A DNA stretch of 39,460 bases from Actinomadura physcomitrii (GCF_008923205.2 NZ_WBMS02000046.1:38400-77859), one strand, 5' to 3'; positions 1-8,693 are shown, numbered from the stretch's first letter. Notes: generated by a model from the letters alone, not told the origin. Translations and numbers: made by a program.

Positions 1-78
1 CCCCCCCCCCCCCCCCTATCTTCTGGTTTTTTGGGGGGTTTTGTGGTTTCCCCCCCCCCCCAACCCCCCCCCCCGCCA
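1..78. other. Low-complexity homopolymer stretch at the window edge
   Basis: Long runs of C (up to 13 or more) mixed with runs of T and G, unlike anything else in the window. It stops about 15 bases before the egtD stop codon. It has no coding potential and resembles low-quality read or assembly-end sequence rather than natural DNA. An egtE gene, often found after egtD, would have to lie beyond this point and cannot be judged. Confidence 0.7.
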
Positions 79-93
79 CAAGTGAACGGAGGG

Positions 94-1041
94 TCAGGGG
101 CGGGCGAGGGTGAGGGAGAAGTCGCCGGCCTCGTCGGTCCAGAACTCGGCGAGTTCCAGGCCGGCGGCACGCAGTTCGGACTCCAGGCGCTCGCGGCGGA
201 ACTTGGCGGAGATCTCGGTGCGCATCTCCTCGGCCGCCGCGAAGCGGACGTCCAGGTCGAGGCCGCCGACGCGGACGTCCTGGTCGCGGGTCGAGCGCAG
301 CCGCATCTCGATCCACTCCTCCGCGCCGTCCCAGACGGCGACGTGCTCGAAGGCGTCCGGGTCGAAGTCGGCGTCCAGCTCCCGGTTGATGACGGACAGC
401 ACGTTCTTGTTGAACTCGGCGGTGACGCCGGCCGCGTCGTCGTAGGCGCGGACGAGGCGTCCGGGGTCCTTGACGAGGTCGGCGCCGAGCAGCAGGAAGT
501 CGCCGTCGTCCATGGTGGCGCGCAGCCCGCCGAGGAAGCCGATGCGGGCGGCGGGCGGCATGTTGCCGATCGTCCCGCCGAGGAAGGCGATCAGCCTGCG
601 CTCCCCGGCGGGCAGCAGGTGCAGGTGCTGCTCGTAGTCGGCGACGACGGTCCGGATGGTCAGGCCGGGATGGTCGGCGGCGATCCCGGCGGCGGCCTCC
701 TCCAGGAAGTCGCCGCTGACGTCCACCGGGACGTAGGCGCGCAGCGTCCCGGCGAGGGCGCCGAGCAGCAGCCGGGTCTTCTCTCCCGACCCGGCGCCCA
801 GCTCCAGCAGCGTGCGGGCGCCGGTGACCGCGGCGATCTCGGGGGCGCGGGCGGTGAGGATCTCGCGCTCGCGGCGGGTCGGGTAGTACTCCTCCAGCTT
901 GGTGATCTCCTCGAAGAGCGCGCTGCCGCGCTCGTCGTAGAACCACTTGGGCGGCAGGGTCTTCGGCGTGCCGGCGAGCCCCTCGCGGACGTCCCGGCGG
1001 AGCGTCTTGGCGAGGTCGTCGGCGGTCAGGAACCGGTCCAC
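94..1041 (-). CDS. egtD: L-histidine N-alpha-methyltransferase EgtD
   Basis: SAM-dependent enzyme that trimethylates the alpha-amino group of histidine to give hercynine, the first step of ergothioneine synthesis in the cytoplasm. The 315-residue protein has the usual family length. It shows the N-terminal KTLPPKWFYDERGSALFEEI segment and the SAM-binding LLELGAGSGEKT motif near residues 78-89, followed by FLGGTIGN and the C-terminal FSLTLARP end. It is the last gene of the egtABCD operon and lies 9 bases after egtC. The ATG is preceded by AGGAGG-like sequence. No disruption is seen. Identification is firm because order and motifs agree. Confidence 0.96.
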   Translation of the reverse strand: MDRFLTADDLAKTLRRDVREGLAGTPKTLPPKWFYDERGSALFEEITKLEEYYPTRREREILTARAPEIAAVTGARTLLELGAGSGEKTRLLLGALAGTLRAYVPVDVSGDFLEEAAAGIAADHPGLTIRTVVADYEQHLHLLPAGERRLIAFLGGTIGNMPPAARIGFLGGLRATMDDGDFLLLGADLVKDPGRLVRAYDDAAGVTAEFNKNVLSVINRELDADFDPDAFEHVAVWDGAEEWIEMRLRSTRDQDVRVGGLDLDVRFAAAEEMRTEISAKFRRERLESELRAAGLELAEFWTDEAGDFSLTLARP

Positions 1042-1050
1042 GTGGTCCTC

Positions 1051-1785
1051 CTACAAAGGGTCTATGCGGACGCCGGACGCGGGTCCGGCGGTGACGAGCG
1101 AGCGGTCCGGGACGGGCCGCCAGCCGGGCCGGTCGTCCAGCGGTTCGGAGACGATCCGGATCGCGTCCGCGTCCTCGCGGACGAACAGGGAGTCGCCCCA
1201 GGTGGTGGCGGCGAGGGCCGTCCCGTCGGAGGCGAGCAGGTTGTAGCGGCCGCCGGTGAGGCCGGTGACGGCCTCGACGACGGCGGCGAGGCCGTCGCCG
1301 AGGGACGCGCCGCCGCGCCAGTGCCGGACGGCGAGCGCGAACAGCGGCGCCGAGTCGAGCGGCGCGCGGGCGTCCGGCACCCCGGCGAGGTCGCCGGCGA
1401 GGTCGCGGAGCTTGGCCTCGACGCCCGCGAACCCCTCGACCTTGCCGTTGTGGCTGAACAGCCACGTGCCCTCGCGGAACGGCTGCGCGCACGACTCGTC
1501 CACGGGAAACCCGACGGTCGCCGAGCGGATCGCGGCGACGGCGCATGACGCGCGGACGGCGCCCGCGATCTCGCGGAACGACTGGTCGGTCCAGAGCGGC
1601 TGGGAGCGCCTGAACCGGACCGGCGCGCCGTCCTGGTACCAGCCGGCGCCGTACCCGTCGGCGTTCAGCAGGTTTCCCTGCGTCATGCGCGGCGCGTACG
1701 CCTGGTGCTCTAGGGAGTGCTCCCCTTCGTAGATGAGCGAGTGCAGCGTCCGCTCCGGACCGAGGTAACCCAGATGACGGCACAC
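1051..1785 (-). CDS. egtC: Gamma-glutamyl hercynylcysteine sulfoxide amidohydrolase EgtC
   Basis: Class II glutamine amidotransferase-fold enzyme that removes the glutamyl group from gamma-glutamyl hercynylcysteine sulfoxide. The protein (244 residues) begins MCRHLGYLG, so Cys2 becomes the N-terminal nucleophile after removal of Met1. SHNGKVEGF and the later SEPLDDRPGW segment are typical of this fold. The GTG start immediately follows the egtB TGA stop with no gap, which implies translational coupling. Position and order agree with the mycobacterial-type operon. Confidence 0.95.
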   Translation of the reverse strand: MCRHLGYLGPERTLHSLIYEGEHSLEHQAYAPRMTQGNLLNADGYGAGWYQDGAPVRFRRSQPLWTDQSFREIAGAVRASCAVAAIRSATVGFPVDESCAQPFREGTWLFSHNGKVEGFAGVEAKLRDLAGDLAGVPDARAPLDSAPLFALAVRHWRGGASLGDGLAAVVEAVTGLTGGRYNLLASDGTALAATTWGDSLFVREDADAIRIVSEPLDDRPGWRPVPDRSLVTAGPASGVRIDPL

Positions 1786-3183
1786 TCAGACCTCACCCGC
1801 CTGTGCCTTGTGGGGGGACGACCCCCCACGCCCCCCGGCAACCGCGGAACGCGCGCAGCGGAATCCAGAGAAGATCTGCCGCCGGATCGGGTAGTCCCAG
1901 TTGCGGAACGAGCCGCGTATGGCGAGCGGATGCGTCGCCCACGAACCGCCCCGCAGGACCTTGTAGTCAGGGCCGAAGAACACCTCGGAGTACTCCTTGT
2001 AGGGGAACGAGCGGAACCCCGGGTAACCGTGGAAGTCCGACGACGTCCACTCCCATACGTCGCCGATGAGTTGACGGACGCCGTAGGCCGACGCACCGGA
2101 CGCGTAGGAGCCGGCTCCGGACGGGCGCAGCAGCCGCTGCCCGAGGTTGGCGCGGCCCTCCTCGTACACCTCGCCCCAGGGGAACTTCCGGGACCGCTGT
2201 ACGGCGGGGTCCCAGCGCGCGGCCTTCTCCCACTCGGCCTCAGTGGGCAGACGCTTGCCGGCCCACCGCGCGTAGGCGTCCGCCTCGTACCAGCAGACGT
2301 GCTGGACGGGTTCGCGCGGCGGAACGGGCTCGGTGCGCCCGAACCGGCGCCGCAGCCACTGCCCTCCCTCCTTCGTCCAGAACGCGGGGGCGCGCTTGCC
2401 GGTGGTGTTGCGCCATTCCCAGCCCGCGGGCGTCCACCAGCGCGGGTCGTCGTATCCGCCCGCCTCCATGAAGGCGAGATAGGCGGCGTTGGTGACGGGG
2501 TCCACGTCGATGTAGTAGGCGGGCAGGTCGACCATGTGGCCGGGACGCTCGTTGTCGTAGGCCCACGGGTCGTCCGACGTGCCCATCTCGAACGGACCGG
2601 CCGGGATCAGCACCTCATCGGCCCCGGAAGCGGCGGCGGGCTTCTGCAAAGTCTCCGCCACGGGGTCGAGCAGTGCGGGGGCGCCCTTGCGGAGCTGGTG
2701 CGTCGCCAGCATCGTCTCGTCGTGCATGTGCTCGTGCTGGACGACCATCCCGTACACGAATCCGCCGGACGTCAGCGGGTCCGCGGTGTCGAACCGCACG
2801 GACGGCAGCGCGTCGAGCACCTTGGCGCGCACCGTGCCGATGTAGGCGCGCGCCTCGTCCGGCGGCAGCAGCGGCAGCGCCGGCCGCTCGGCGCGCGGGT
2901 GCTCGAACGCGTCGTACAGGCCGTCGATCTCCGGGCGCATCGGGTCGGCGCCCGCGGCGGCCCGCAGCAGCCACAGCTCCTCGTAGTTGCCGACGTGCGC
3001 CAGATCCCAGACCAGCGGGGACATCAGCGGCGACACCTGCGAGGTGAGGTCGTCCCCGTCGAGGACGTCGGTGGTGAGGCCGAGACTGCGGGCGCGCACC
3101 CCGCCGAGCTCGTCGGCGATCAGGTCCTTCAGCGCGTCCTCGTCGTGCTCGGCGATGGGGCCCGGGGAGTTCAGCGGTGCCAT
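1786..3183 (-). CDS. egtB: Hercynine oxygenase EgtB (sulfoxide synthase)
   Basis: Non-haem iron enzyme joining hercynine and gamma-glutamylcysteine with O2 to form the sulfoxide C-S bond. The N-terminal DinB-like domain carries the iron ligands: His63 (LAHVGNYEE) and H150-x3-H154-x-E156 (QHEHMHDE). A C-terminal FGE-sulfatase domain follows, with VCWYEADAYARWAGKRLPTEAEW, VWEWTSSDFHGYPGF and LRGGSW blocks. It overlaps egtA by 13 bases and has a GAGGAGG ribosome site before its ATG. Oddity: the domain ends at FRCAR, but about 20 extra residues (GGRGGSSPHK...) are encoded across a G-rich palindromic repeat (see 1812-1838). Confidence 0.95.
   Translation of the reverse strand: MAPLNSPGPIAEHDEDALKDLIADELGGVRARSLGLTTDVLDGDDLTSQVSPLMSPLVWDLAHVGNYEELWLLRAAAGADPMRPEIDGLYDAFEHPRAERPALPLLPPDEARAYIGTVRAKVLDALPSVRFDTADPLTSGGFVYGMVVQHEHMHDETMLATHQLRKGAPALLDPVAETLQKPAAASGADEVLIPAGPFEMGTSDDPWAYDNERPGHMVDLPAYYIDVDPVTNAAYLAFMEAGGYDDPRWWTPAGWEWRNTTGKRAPAFWTKEGGQWLRRRFGRTEPVPPREPVQHVCWYEADAYARWAGKRLPTEAEWEKAARWDPAVQRSRKFPWGEVYEEGRANLGQRLLRPSGAGSYASGASAYGVRQLIGDVWEWTSSDFHGYPGFRSFPYKEYSEVFFGPDYKVLRGGSWATHPLAIRGSFRNWDYPIRRQIFSGFRCARSAVAGGRGGSSPHKAQAGEV
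1812..1838 (-). repeat. G-rich palindromic repeat, copy 1 (in the 3' end of egtB)
   Basis: Read on the minus strand it is CC, six G, CGT, six G, TCGT, six C. The second G-run and the C-run form an 8-bp hairpin (GTGGGGGG/CCCCCCAC). A copy with only two mismatches over 27 bases lies at 21753-21779 in the 3' end of another gene. It encodes most of the non-conserved tail of EgtB, so it probably inserted into or replaced the original gene end. Confidence 0.7.
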
Positions 3184-4445
3184 GTCGGGTCCTCCTCGGA
3201 CGTCGTGGTGGAAGCATCGTGGGGCCGGTGGGCGTCATCGCCCGAACCCGCGTGGGCGAAGCCGTTGCGGGCCGGGCCGTCGTCGGCGGGGGTGCGCCCG
3301 CGCTCGACGTACCGGCGCGCGTACTCCTCCACCAGCGGGACGAGACCGGCCGCGCCCATCCGGGGCAGCGCGTCCAGCGCCGCGGCGAAGCAGGTGCGCG
3401 CGGCGGCGGCGAGCGCGGGGTCGGCGAGGCCGAAGCGGGCCGCCTCCGCCCACAGCCGCGCGACGGGCTCGGCGGCCTCCTCGGCGGCGCGGGACGCGGC
3501 CGGGTCGTCCAGCAGCGCGGCGGCGACCGCGACGGGCACCGGCCAGTACCGGGCCGGCAGCGCGTCGATCATCCGCAGTTCCAGCCAGCCGCGCGGGCGG
3601 ACCGGCGGGAACAGCGTGGACAGGTGGTAGTCCAGGTCCTCCGGGCCCGGCTCGCCCTTGTCCAGCCACTCCTTGAAGGACATGCCGGGGTCGGACACCC
3701 ACTCCCCCGACGCGGTCTTGACCAGCATCACCTGCGCGTCCAGCGCGTACCGCGTCCACGCCTCGGCGGGGTCGCCGTCCGCGCCGTCGCGCAGCACGGG
3801 CAGGGTGCGGCACGGGTCCAGCTCGGTCCAGATGGCCTGCCGGGACGAGCGCAGCCCGGTGCGGCGCCCCGCCTTCACCGGCGAGTTGGCGAACGCGGCG
3901 ATGAGCAGCGGCCCGAGCGCGTGCGTGAGCCGCCAGCGGCGGGCCGCGTCGGCGCGGTCGGCGCCGATGTCCAGGCTGACCTGGACGGACGCGGTCGAGC
4001 ACATCATCGCGAGGCCCGCGTCCGCGAACCCGCCGGCGCTGAAGTAGTCGCGCATGCACCCGTAGCGGGGGTGCTCTGCCTGGAACCGGGGACGCCGGAC
4101 CGGGTCGACGCCGTGGCCGACGAGGTCCAGGCCGGCCGGCGCGAGCGCGTCTCGGACGTGCGCGATGTCCCCGGCGAGCGCCGAATGCAGGTCGGAAACG
4201 CGGGAGAACGGCGCGGAGCTCAGTTCGAGCTGCCCCCCGGGTTCGTAGGTGACGGCGCTTCCGCCGGGCGGCGGCCCGGCCTCGTCGACGAGCATCCGCA
4301 CCCGCCGCGCGGGCACGTGGGCCGCCTGGTCGGCGGCGTCGACGACGAACCACTCCGTCTCCGCGCCGACCGTCCCGGGCGGGCCGGTCTTGAAGCAGAC
4401 GCCGTAAATGTGCTGGTAGACGCCGTCCTCGGTGAGCCGTGGCAC
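3171..4445 (-). CDS. egtA: Glutamate-cysteine ligase EgtA
   Basis: ATP-dependent ligase making gamma-glutamylcysteine, the sulfur donor for ergothioneine. The protein (424 residues) belongs to the carboxylate-amine ligase/GCS2 group: VGAETEWFVVD holds the N-terminal GxExE-like metal/ATP motif, and QVSLDIG, RSSRQAIWTELDPCRT and LELRMIDALPARYWPVP are family blocks. I chose the GTG at 4445 because GGGAGG sits five bases upstream and similarity begins there (PRLTEDGVYQHIYGVCF). The frame is open to an ATG at 4616, but that part is AT-richer and unlike the family. First gene of the operon. The last about 25 residues are low-complexity. Confidence 0.93.
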   Translation of the reverse strand: MPRLTEDGVYQHIYGVCFKTGPPGTVGAETEWFVVDAADQAAHVPARRVRMLVDEAGPPPGGSAVTYEPGGQLELSSAPFSRVSDLHSALAGDIAHVRDALAPAGLDLVGHGVDPVRRPRFQAEHPRYGCMRDYFSAGGFADAGLAMMCSTASVQVSLDIGADRADAARRWRLTHALGPLLIAAFANSPVKAGRRTGLRSSRQAIWTELDPCRTLPVLRDGADGDPAEAWTRYALDAQVMLVKTASGEWVSDPGMSFKEWLDKGEPGPEDLDYHLSTLFPPVRPRGWLELRMIDALPARYWPVPVAVAAALLDDPAASRAAEEAAEPVARLWAEAARFGLADPALAAAARTCFAAALDALPRMGAAGLVPLVEEYARRYVERGRTPADDGPARNGFAHAGSGDDAHRPHDASTTTSEEDPTWHR

Positions 4446-4707
4446 GCGACCTCCCGAAATCACTCGATAACGAGTTCGAAGTCTTCCCTGCTGAACCGGA
4501 TCAGGAATCCGCCGATTTTCGGGAACTTCCTTAAATCTGGATGAACATGACCGTCTGCCGCCGAAACGATTACTTTCCGTACTATTCGACACGATGTTCA
4601 CATCCAGACTTCTCACCGGTTGACTCGAGGCGCTAGAGTCCCGCTACCGACCGGTATGCACGGTTTCGTGCCGCCGGTGCCGGCAGCGGAGACGACGGGG
4701 AGGTCAC
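4446..4707. promoter_or_regulatory. Divergent intergenic region egtA / sigma-like gene, with a short inverted repeat
   Basis: This 262-base region is clearly more AT-rich than its surroundings, as expected for back-to-back promoters. ACTCG-ATAA-CGAGT (4462-4475) is a perfect 5-bp inverted repeat just upstream of the egtA ribosome site, and could be an operator or a leader hairpin. TTGACT (4620-4625) and TAGAGT (4634-4639) resemble promoter hexamers for the plus-strand gene but are too closely spaced to act together. No specific regulator can be named. Confidence 0.35.
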
Positions 4708-5967
4708 ATGCGCGGCGACCTGGGTTCGCTGTACGACGCGCACGCCGCCCGCCTGTACGCCTACTGCTGGTCGCTCGTCGGCGACCAGCTCGCGGCGGCG
4801 GCGGTCGGGGACACCTTCGCCGCGGCGGTGCACCAGCCGCCGCGGGGCGACAGCGTGCTCTGGCTCTACTCGCTGTCCCGCACCGCCTGCGCCGAGCGCG
4901 GCGCCTTCGGCACCCTGCCCGGCGGCCTGCCGTTCGCCGACCCCGACCCGCTGCTGCGCGCCGCGGGCTCCCTGCGCGCCGACCAGCGCGAGGTCCTGCT
5001 GCTGTGGGCCGGCGAGTGGCTGGAGACCCGCGACATCGCCCGCGTCCTCGGCCTCGCGCCCGACACCGTCGTGCAGCTGCTGAACGCCGCCCGGTCCCGG
5101 CTGGAGCGCGCCGTCCTCGACACGCTGATGCGCGGCACCGCCGGGCCGCAGCTGGAGCTGATCTCCGCGTTCGAGAAGGGGAAACTGCCGCAACTGCTGG
5201 CCAAGCGCGCCCCGGCTCGGGCGCCCGGCTGGCTGCGCGACCAGGTCCTCGCCGCGTGCGAGGCGGAGGCCGACCGGCCGCTGCCGAGCGTCGCCGCCCC
5301 GAGCCCGCTCGTCGTCATCGGCGACGCCGGCCGCAAGCCGCGGGACAGGCGCGGCGCGTGGTCCAAGGGCCTCGGCGCCGTCGCGGGCGTCGCCGCGTCC
5401 GCCGCCGCCGTCATCGGCCTGCTGGCGTCCTGGCCCTCCGCGAAGGGCGGCGGCGCCGCGTCCCTGGTTCCCACCGCGGGCAGCGGCCGCACCGACCCCG
5501 CGTCCGCGAAGACGACCAAGGTGACCGATACCCCGCCGCCCGGCCTCACCGGCTCCGAGCGGGCGACCGGCGACAAGGCCGACCCGTCCGGGAACCCGGT
5601 GACCGGCGCGTTCGACGGGACGCCGACGCCCGCCGGCGGCGGCGCCCCGGCACAGCGCACCGCGCCGGGCTCGCCGAGCACCCCGGGCGCCCCGGCGGAC
5701 TCGCCCGTCGGTTCGTCACCGTCGAACGGCGACGAACCGGGCAGCGGCACGCCGAGCGACCCCGGCGACTCGTCCCCGACGACGCCGCCCGACTCCGGCA
5801 CGCCGACCACTCCCCCGGACACCGGCAGCCCCGACCCGACCACCCCGCCGGACGACGGCTCGAGCGACCCCACGACGCCGCCGGACACCCCGTCCGACCC
5901 GCCCGCGACCGGCACGCCGAGCCCGAGCCCCACGTCCAACCCCACGCCCGACCCCGGCCAGAGCTGA
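4708..5967 (+). CDS. Sigma-70-like (ECF) protein with transmembrane segment and Pro/Thr/Asp-rich tail
   Basis: The N-terminus resembles sigma region 2 (residues about 5-45, LYDAHAARLYAYCWSLVGD). Residues about 90-135 resemble region 4 (LRADQREVLLLW, then the helix-turn-helix IARVLGLAPDTVVQLLNAARSRL). After a linker, residues about 225-243 form one hydrophobic segment. The remaining about 175 residues are low-complexity, with repeats such as TTPPDSGTP and DPTTPPD, probably outside the membrane. A plain ECF sigma factor is under 200 residues, so this is a sigma-like module tethered to the membrane. No anti-sigma gene is adjacent. GGGGAGG precedes the ATG. Target genes are unknown; a role other than transcription is possible. 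Confidence 0.75.
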   Translation: MRGDLGSLYDAHAARLYAYCWSLVGDQLAAAAVGDTFAAAVHQPPRGDSVLWLYSLSRTACAERGAFGTLPGGLPFADPDPLLRAAGSLRADQREVLLLWAGEWLETRDIARVLGLAPDTVVQLLNAARSRLERAVLDTLMRGTAGPQLELISAFEKGKLPQLLAKRAPARAPGWLRDQVLAACEAEADRPLPSVAAPSPLVVIGDAGRKPRDRRGAWSKGLGAVAGVAASAAAVIGLLASWPSAKGGGAASLVPTAGSGRTDPASAKTTKVTDTPPPGLTGSERATGDKADPSGNPVTGAFDGTPTPAGGGAPAQRTAPGSPSTPGAPADSPVGSSPSNGDEPGSGTPSDPGDSSPTTPPDSGTPTTPPDTGSPDPTTPPDDGSSDPTTPPDTPSDPPATGTPSPSPTSNPTPDPGQS

Positions 5968-5998
5968 CCCCCGGCCCCGGACGGCGCCGGGGCGTCAG
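5964..5998. terminator. Bidirectional terminator between convergent genes
   Basis: Arms GCCCCGG (5974-5980) and CCGGGGC (5987-5993) enclose a 6-base loop, with flanking CTGAC (5964-5968) and GTCAG (5994-5998) extending the stem. Both facing stop codons lie in the outer arms. There is no T-run, as is usual in high-GC actinobacteria. Confidence 0.6.
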
Positions 5999-6735
5999 GC
6001 CTCGGAGGGGGCGGGGCCGGGTTTGAGGGAGTCCTGCACTTCCCGCACGGCGTGCGCCGCCTTGGCCTCGGCGGCCTCGATGGCGTCGGCGACGGGCCTG
6101 GCGGCGGACGGGACGCCGGAAACGCGGCGGCGCTCGTGCAGCAGCAGCACGCCGCCGACCAGCGCGCCGCTGAGCATCGCCACCAGGTGCCCGACGGCCG
6201 CGACCTCCAGCGAGAACAGGCCGTCGAACAGGAAGGGCAGCAGCGCCGCCCAGGCGGCGAACGCGAGCAGCCGGCGGATCAGGCCGTGCCCGTACAGGAT
6301 CGCGGCGACGAGCGCCGCGCACAGCACGTAGGACGGGCCGACATCGGAGATCGTCCGGACGGAGTCCGACAGCAGGCCGGCCTGCAGCCGCACGAACGCG
6401 ATGCCCTGGCTGATCAGCGTGCCGACGACGTGCGAGACCGCGACCAGCAGGACGGCGCGGGCGTTGCCGAACCGCCGCACCATGGGGAACAGCCCGAGCA
6501 CCGCGACGACCAGCAGCGCCCCCTGCGATCCCTCGGCGACGAACGCCGAGGCGACCATCGTGCCGACCGGGTCGACCGCGAGGTTCGCGAGGTTGGTGCT
6601 GGTCCACGCGATGACGGCGCGCTGCGCCGCCGGCGGCAGCAGGACGGCCTGCACCAGCCACATGGCCGCGAACAGGCCCAGGAACGTCAGCGGCATCGGG
6701 TACCGCCTGATAAACCCGCCCATCATCCCGGTCAT
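5995..6735 (-). CDS. Rhomboid-like integral membrane protein
   Basis: Six or so hydrophobic segments, starting with FLGLFAAMWLVQAVLL. The serine-containing motif GPSY (DVGPSYVLCAAL) and a later His in VAAVGHLVAML match the Ser/His dyad positions of rhomboid proteases. The serine motif is not the classical GxSG, so it fits the actinobacterial rhomboid-like family, and protease activity is only an inference. The C-terminus is a charged cytoplasmic tail with an Ala/Glu-rich helix. I place the start at the ATG at 6735 (ATGs also at 6726 and 6723), because the 52 codons upstream are unlike a membrane protein leader. No strong ribosome site is seen. Convergent with the sigma-like gene. Confidence 0.72.
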   Translation of the reverse strand: MTGMMGGFIRRYPMPLTFLGLFAAMWLVQAVLLPPAAQRAVIAWTSTNLANLAVDPVGTMVASAFVAEGSQGALLVVAVLGLFPMVRRFGNARAVLLVAVSHVVGTLISQGIAFVRLQAGLLSDSVRTISDVGPSYVLCAALVAAILYGHGLIRRLLAFAAWAALLPFLFDGLFSLEVAAVGHLVAMLSGALVGGVLLLHERRRVSGVPSAARPVADAIEAAEAKAAHAVREVQDSLKPGPAPSEA

Positions 6736-6890
6736 CCCGGCAAGCCTAGGTACTCCAGCGGTTTCCGGAGCTCGATACCCCCGATACTCACAGGAAAACG
6801 ACGGCTTCTCCAAGGTGCCTCCCTGCCCACGCGGTACGGCCGCCGCGGACGCCGGGTTCGACGCCCCGGCCCGGTGCCGCGACACGGGCA

Positions 6891-6934
6891 CGCGGTGCGC
6901 CGTCCCTCAGCGGCGGGTGGGACGGCGCACCGCG
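6891..6934 (-). terminator. Strong intrinsic-type terminator after the MFS exporter gene
   Basis: A perfect 16-bp inverted repeat: CGCGGTGCGCCGTCCC (6891-6906) and GGGACGGCGCACCGCG (6919-6934) with a 12-base loop. It starts about 15 bases past the stop codon of the exporter gene. No T-tract follows. Confidence 0.75.
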
Positions 6935-6949
6935 CGTCATACGTGCGGG

Positions 6950-8572
6950 TCAGACGGCGGCGGCGGCGTCCACCGGCGTGTTGCCGCGGCGGACGAGCAG
7001 CGCCGCGAGCACCGCGACGACGGCGACCGCGCCGGCGACCGTCAGCGAGGTCTGGAAGCCGTCCATGAACGCCAGGTGGCTGCCGTCGGTGATGGCCTTC
7101 GCGGCGGGCGCCGGCGTGCCGGGCGGGACGGGCGCGACGCCCTGCGCGACCAGCCCGCCGGTCCCGGACAGCCGGTGCGCCGCCCCCGCGGGCACGCCAG
7201 ACTCGGTGAGCCGGCCGAACAGCACGTCGCCGACCTTCGTCGACAGCAGCACCCCGAGCACGGAGGTGCCGAGCACCCCGCCGAGCTGCGACGCGGTCTG
7301 CTGGAGTCCGCCCGCGACGCCGGCGAGGTGCGCCGGCGCGTTCCCGACGATGGCCTCGGTGCCGGCGACGATGACCATGCCGAACGCCAGGCCGACGAGC
7401 ACGAACCACGGCCACAGCTGCACGTACGGGGCGTCCACCCCGATGCGCGACAGGCCGAACATGGCGACCGCGGTGAACGCCATGCCGAGCACGAGCGGCA
7501 CCCGCGGGCCGAACCGGCTGGTGAGCGCGCCCGCGACCGGCGAGGCGACGATGAAGATGCCGGTCATCGGCAGCATCCGCACGCCCGCGTCCACCGGGCT
7601 CATCCCGTGCACCTGCTGCAGGTAGAGGGTGATGAAGAAGATCGTCCCGAACATCGCGAAGAAGCCGAGGACGATCAGCCCGGTCGCCGCCGACAGCGAC
7701 GCCGAGCGGAACAGCGACAGCGGCAGCAGCGGGTGCTCGGCGCGCAGCTCGTTCCACACGAACGCGGCGAACAGCACGGCCGCGGCGGCGAACGACACCA
7801 GCGGGGTGGTATGCCCGAACCCGTGCTCGCCGGCCTTGATCAGGCCCCAGACCAGCGCGAACAGCGCGCCGGTCAGCAGCGCGACGCCGGGCAGGTCGAA
7901 CGAGCCCGCGGCTTCCTCGTCCTTGGACTCGCGGATCACCCACAGACCGACGAGCAGCGCGACGAGGCCGAGCGGGGCGTTGAGGAAGAACACCGACTCC
8001 CAGTTGACGTTCTCGACCAGCAGGCCGGCCACGATCGGGCCGCCCGCGATGGAGATGCCGACGGTGGAGCCCCAGATGCCGATGGCGGCGTTGAGCTTGT
8101 CGGCGGGGAAGGTGTTGCGCAGGATGGCGAGGCTCGCGGGCTGCAGGAGCGCTCCCGCGAAGCCCTGCACGACCCGCCAGAAGATCACCATGCCGAGGCC
8201 GCCGGACAGCCCGATGGCGAGCGAGGCGACGGCGAAGCCGACCACGCCGGCGAGGAAGGTGCGCTTGCGGCCGAACCGGTCGGCGATCTTGCCCGCCGGG
8301 ATCAGCGTGACGGCGAGGGCCAGCAGGTAGGCGTTGGTGACCCACTGCAGGCCGGACAGGGACGCGCCGAGGTCCTTGGCGATCGCCGGGTTGGCGATGG
8401 AGACGACGGTGGCGTCCAGGCCGACCATCATCACGCCGAGAGCGACGGCGACGAGGGTGAGCCAGGGATGCCCGTGGCCGCGGCGGGCCGGTCGGCCGCG
8501 CGCCTGGTCGCGCGGCCGGGACGGGCGGGACGCGCCGGGGTCGAGCACCTCGGCGCCTCGGGTCTGGGACAT
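6950..8572 (-). CDS. DHA2 (EmrB/QacA) family MFS drug exporter
   Basis: A 540-residue polytopic protein with about 14 membrane segments, the length typical of proton-driven 14-TM exporters. Signature pieces: LDATVVSIANPAI in the first helix (residues about 50-65), the loop 2-3 motif GKIADRFGRKRTFLAG, and GWGSTVGISIAGGPIVAGLL-like motif C. The N-terminal about 35 residues are Arg/Pro-rich and cytoplasmic. GGAGG lies 8 bases before the ATG. It is transcribed divergently from a TetR regulator, the usual layout for an exporter induced by its substrate, which cannot be predicted. A 16-bp terminator follows. Confidence 0.93.
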   Translation of the reverse strand: MSQTRGAEVLDPGASRPSRPRDQARGRPARRGHGHPWLTLVAVALGVMMVGLDATVVSIANPAIAKDLGASLSGLQWVTNAYLLALAVTLIPAGKIADRFGRKRTFLAGVVGFAVASLAIGLSGGLGMVIFWRVVQGFAGALLQPASLAILRNTFPADKLNAAIGIWGSTVGISIAGGPIVAGLLVENVNWESVFFLNAPLGLVALLVGLWVIRESKDEEAAGSFDLPGVALLTGALFALVWGLIKAGEHGFGHTTPLVSFAAAAVLFAAFVWNELRAEHPLLPLSLFRSASLSAATGLIVLGFFAMFGTIFFITLYLQQVHGMSPVDAGVRMLPMTGIFIVASPVAGALTSRFGPRVPLVLGMAFTAVAMFGLSRIGVDAPYVQLWPWFVLVGLAFGMVIVAGTEAIVGNAPAHLAGVAGGLQQTASQLGGVLGTSVLGVLLSTKVGDVLFGRLTESGVPAGAAHRLSGTGGLVAQGVAPVPPGTPAPAAKAITDGSHLAFMDGFQTSLTVAGAVAVVAVLAALLVRRGNTPVDAAAAV

Positions 8573-8609
8573 GGGCGGAGCCTCCGTTGCGATGTTGAAG
8601 ACCCCAAAC

Positions 8610-8624
8610 TGTCATGTGCTGACA
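8610..8624. promoter_or_regulatory. Candidate TetR operator (TGTCA-N5-TGACA)
   Basis: A perfect inverted repeat in the 156-base gap between the exporter and the tetR gene, with a second overlapping TGAC-N7-GTCA (8620-8634). It lies just upstream of the exporter start, where a bound repressor would block transcription. Inference from position and symmetry. Confidence 0.5.
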
Positions 8625-8693
8625 CTTGTCGTCAAATGCCTCGCGTCACTTAAGGACATGATTCAGATCACAACAACCGTCACCCGCCGTCAC

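Noticed and set aside
3171..4616. EgtA starting at the ATG at 4616
   Set aside because: The extra 57 codons are AT-richer and unlike the family, while the GTG at 4445 has a good ribosome site at the point where similarity begins.
5995..6891. Rhomboid-like gene starting at 6891
   Set aside because: The 52 added residues are not membrane-protein-like and the start would lie inside the strong terminator of the exporter gene.
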